A stretch of DNA of 7,720 nucleotides from Actinomycetota bacterium. Lineage in GTDB: Bacteria > Actinomycetota > Actinomycetes > Nanopelagicales > Nanopelagicaceae. Within the stretch, counting starts at the first letter, position 1, and each line of letters opens with the position of its first letter. The notes under the pieces are model-generated. The model worked only from the letters and a program-made list of their open reading frames with translations. It did no database searches and was not told where the DNA came from. Both the position numbers and the translations under genes were made by a program. The stretch covers positions 1 to 7,720 of the forward strand of contig CANMCL010000041.1 of assembly GCA_947496345.1 (NCBI GenBank), written 5' to 3'. Positions 6,113 through 7,720 of this stretch are shown here, one piece after another.

Positions 6113-7415
6113 TCAGAGCAATACAGGGATAGAACCATTTGCAGCTGTCGAAATCATTGCAGCAAAACGCGATCGAAATGAGTTAAGCGATAAACAAATC
6201 GACTGGACTGTCGATGCTTATACACGCGGTGTGATCGCAGATGAGCAAATGTCAGCGCTACTTATGGCAATTCTCTTAAACGGAATGAATTCACGGGAAA
6301 TATCTCGTTGGACAAATGCCATGATTAACTCCGGCGAAAGAATGAATTGGTCTGCGTTAGATCGACCAACTGCAGATAAACACTCGACTGGTGGAGTTGG
6401 CGATAAAATTACGCTTCCTCTTGCACCGCTGGTTGCTGCCTGCGGTGGAGCAGTACCTCAACTTTCTGGTCGCGGGTTAGGCCACACTGGTGGCACCTTA
6501 GATAAACTTGAATCTATTCCTGGCTGGCGCGCTTCACTATCAAATGAAGAAATGTTAAAAGTGTTGCAAGATACCGGTGCAGTCATTTGCGCTGCAGGAG
6601 CAGGGCTAGCACCGGCCGATAAAAAGTTATATGCCTTGCGTGATGTGACCGCCACAGTTGAAGCAATTCCACTTATTGCATCTTCAATCATGTCAAAGAA
6701 GATTGCTGAAGGCACTTCTGCGCTAGTTCTTGATGTTAAGACAGGCAGTGGCGCATTTATGAGTGATCCCGCTAAAGCGGGGGAACTTGCGCGCACAATG
6801 GTGCAGTTGGGCCTTGATGCTGGAGTCAATACACGCGCACTGGTGACTGCGATGGATGTGCCTCTGGGACTCACCGCGGGAAACGCCCTTGAAGTACGCG
6901 AATCTATTGAGGTTTTGGCCGGTGGCGGACCTGCCGATGTTGTTGAACTAACAATTCTGCTAGCGCGAGAGATGATCGATGCCGCCGGAATCAAAGGTAA
7001 AGATCCAGCAGATGCGCTTAAAGATGGATCGGCAATGGATCATTGGAAACGAATGATTTCTGCCCAAGGCGGTGATCTAGATGCAAAACTTCCAGTCGCG
7101 CAAGAACAACATGTGATTACAGCGACTGAATCTGGAATTATGACGAAGATGGATGCGATGAAGATTGGCGTGTCGGCTTGGCGACTGGGAGCGGGTCGTT
7201 CAAAGCAAGGTGAAAAAGTTCAAGCCGGTGCAGGAATCGAAATGCACTCTAAGCCTGGTGACTACATTAAAAAGGGTGACGTGCTGTTGACTTTACATAC
7301 AGATGAGCCCGCCAGATTTGATCGCGCAGTTGAAATTTTGTCCGGTGCAATTGTGATTGAAGAAAATGGCAAGGTGGATCGCCTGCCGCTAGTTATTGAA
7401 CGGATTACCGGATGA
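6105..7415 (+). CDS. deoA: Thymidine phosphorylase (pyrimidine-nucleoside phosphorylase)
   Basis: A 436-residue cytoplasmic enzyme that phosphorolyses thymidine, and in many homologues deoxyuridine or uridine, to the base and (deoxy)ribose-1-phosphate, acting after Cdd. Visible features are [10 protein letters not shown] (92-101) of the phosphate site and the family signature [16 protein letters not shown] (121-136). [11 protein letters not shown] (176-186) with Arg179, then Ser194 and Lys198, matches the E. coli base-binding Arg171, Ser186 and Lys190. The C-terminal alpha/beta domain contains [11 protein letters not shown] (362-372). Length is normal. The start is uncertain: no ATG or GTG lies near the expected N-terminus. 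TTG at 6105 is chosen, with GAAGAGA 12 bases upstream and an 8-base overlap with cdd; TTG at 6093 or 6078 would give longer versions. It overlaps add by 4 bases (ATGA). Confidence 0.95.
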   Translation: MTNQSNTGIEPFAAVEIIAAKRDRNELSDKQIDWTVDAYTRGVIADEQMSALLMAILLNGMNSREISRWTNAMINSGERMNWSALDRPTADKHSTGGVGDKITLPLAPLVAACGGAVPQLSGRGLGHTGGTLDKLESIPGWRASLSNEEMLKVLQDTGAVICAAGAGLAPADKKLYALRDVTATVEAIPLIASSIMSKKIAEGTSALVLDVKTGSGAFMSDPAKAGELARTMVQLGLDAGVNTRALVTAMDVPLGLTAGNALEVRESIEVLAGGGPADVVELTILLAREMIDAAGIKGKDPADALKDGSAMDHWKRMISAQGGDLDAKLPVAQEQHVITATESGIMTKMDAMKIGVSAWRLGAGRSKQGEKVQAGAGIEMHSKPGDYIKKGDVLLTLHTDEPARFDRAVEILSGAIVIEENGKVDRLPLVIERITG

Positions 7416-7720
7416 GTACATTAGATAAGATCCCCACGCCAGCGCAGATTAAGCGTTTGCCTAAGGCTTTGCTGCACGATCACTTAGATGGTGGTCTTCG
7501 CCCCCAAACAATTATTGATACCGCTAAAGAAATCGGGCATGAACTTCCAAGTTACGACGCCGTCGAACTAGCGGAGTGGTTTCGCGCATCTTGTGACTCT
7601 GGATCATTGGTGCGTTACCTTGAAACTTTCGCACACACTGTCGCAGTAATGCAACGCCGTGAAGATATTGTTCGCGTGGCTCGGGAGTGTGCAGTTGATC
7701 TAGCACGCGATGGCGTTGTT
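7412..7720 (+). CDS. add: Adenosine deaminase, N-terminal part (3' end outside window)
   Basis: The frame starting at the ATG at 7412 stays open for 103 codons to the window end and encodes the N-terminus of adenosine deaminase, which converts adenosine and deoxyadenosine to inosine and deoxyinosine. The zinc-binding HxH motif is seen as [12 protein letters not shown] (20-31), with His22 and His24 as ligands, preceded by the typical LPKA. Further on, [17 protein letters not shown] (66-82) and the final [10 protein letters not shown] match the family. The remaining catalytic residues lie beyond the window, so completeness cannot be judged. The start overlaps the deoA stop as ATGA, a classic coupling arrangement, and completes the cdd-deoA-add salvage order known from other Actinobacteria, including mycobacteria. 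Confidence 0.95.
   Translation, partial: MSTLDKIPTPAQIKRLPKALLHDHLDGGLRPQTIIDTAKEIGHELPSYDAVELAEWFRASCDSGSLVRYLETFAHTVAVMQRREDIVRVARECAVDLARDGVV

Noticed and set aside
6458..6994. Minus-strand open frame of 178 codons inside deoA
   Set aside because: It is Ser/Ala-rich shadow sequence opposite strongly conserved thymidine phosphorylase motifs; no independent evidence of coding.
7524..7706. Minus-strand open frame of 60 codons inside add
   Set aside because: It lies antisense to the clearly conserved adenosine deaminase N-terminus.
1..7720. Mobile element, phage, CRISPR or defence system
   Set aside because: All coding space is taken by housekeeping and salvage genes; no transposase, integrase, repeat array or defence domain was seen.

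Overview
The window reads as an ordinary, gene-dense stretch of an actinobacterial chromosome. The cytidine deaminase, thymidine phosphorylase and UgpC/MsmK-type ATPase all resemble actinobacterial versions. Base composition is moderate rather than GC-rich, intergenic gaps are very short, and genes often overlap. Together this suggests a streamlined, free-living actinobacterium, for example a freshwater acI/Nanopelagicales-type lineage. The taxonomic call is inference from gene content and style; no marker gene is present.

Layout. Positions 1-461 hold the C-terminal part of an NADP-dependent isocitrate dehydrogenase of the IDH1-like type. A peptidase S51/cyanophycinase-like protein (464-1150) follows 2 bases later. 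Converging on it from the minus strand is a sugar-transporter ATPase of the MalK/MsmK/UgpC type (1154-2236). A 182-base divergent intergenic region (2237-2418) is the only sizeable non-coding stretch. It contains a good Shine-Dalgarno for the ATPase, a perfect 6-bp inverted repeat directly upstream of it, a tandem 9-bp repeat, and a possible -10 element for the rightward genes. From 2419 a compact rightward run begins: a CNNM/CorC-type membrane protein with paired CBS domains, tryptophanyl-tRNA synthetase, a secreted BMP-family binding protein, cytidine deaminase, thymidine phosphorylase, and the first 103 codons of adenosine deaminase, cut by the window end. From trpS to add every junction overlaps (1, 11, about 8 and 4 bases), so these genes are very probably one transcript with coupled translation.

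Functionally, the right half is a nucleoside salvage module. A BMP-type protein may bind nucleosides outside the cell. Cdd deaminates (deoxy)cytidine, DeoA releases the base and deoxyribose-1-phosphate, and Add converts adenosine to inosine. The transporter ATPase and permease genes that often lie between the BMP gene and cdd are absent here. Likewise the MalK-type ATPase has no binding protein or permeases beside it and may serve several sugar transporters, as MsiK does in Streptomyces.

No tRNA, rRNA, CRISPR, insertion sequence, phage gene or clear novel system is visible. The points most worth checking are the orphan, non-lipidated BMP protein with a substituted binding motif, the inverted repeat at the ATPase ribosome-binding site, and a stem spanning the stop codon of the S51 gene.
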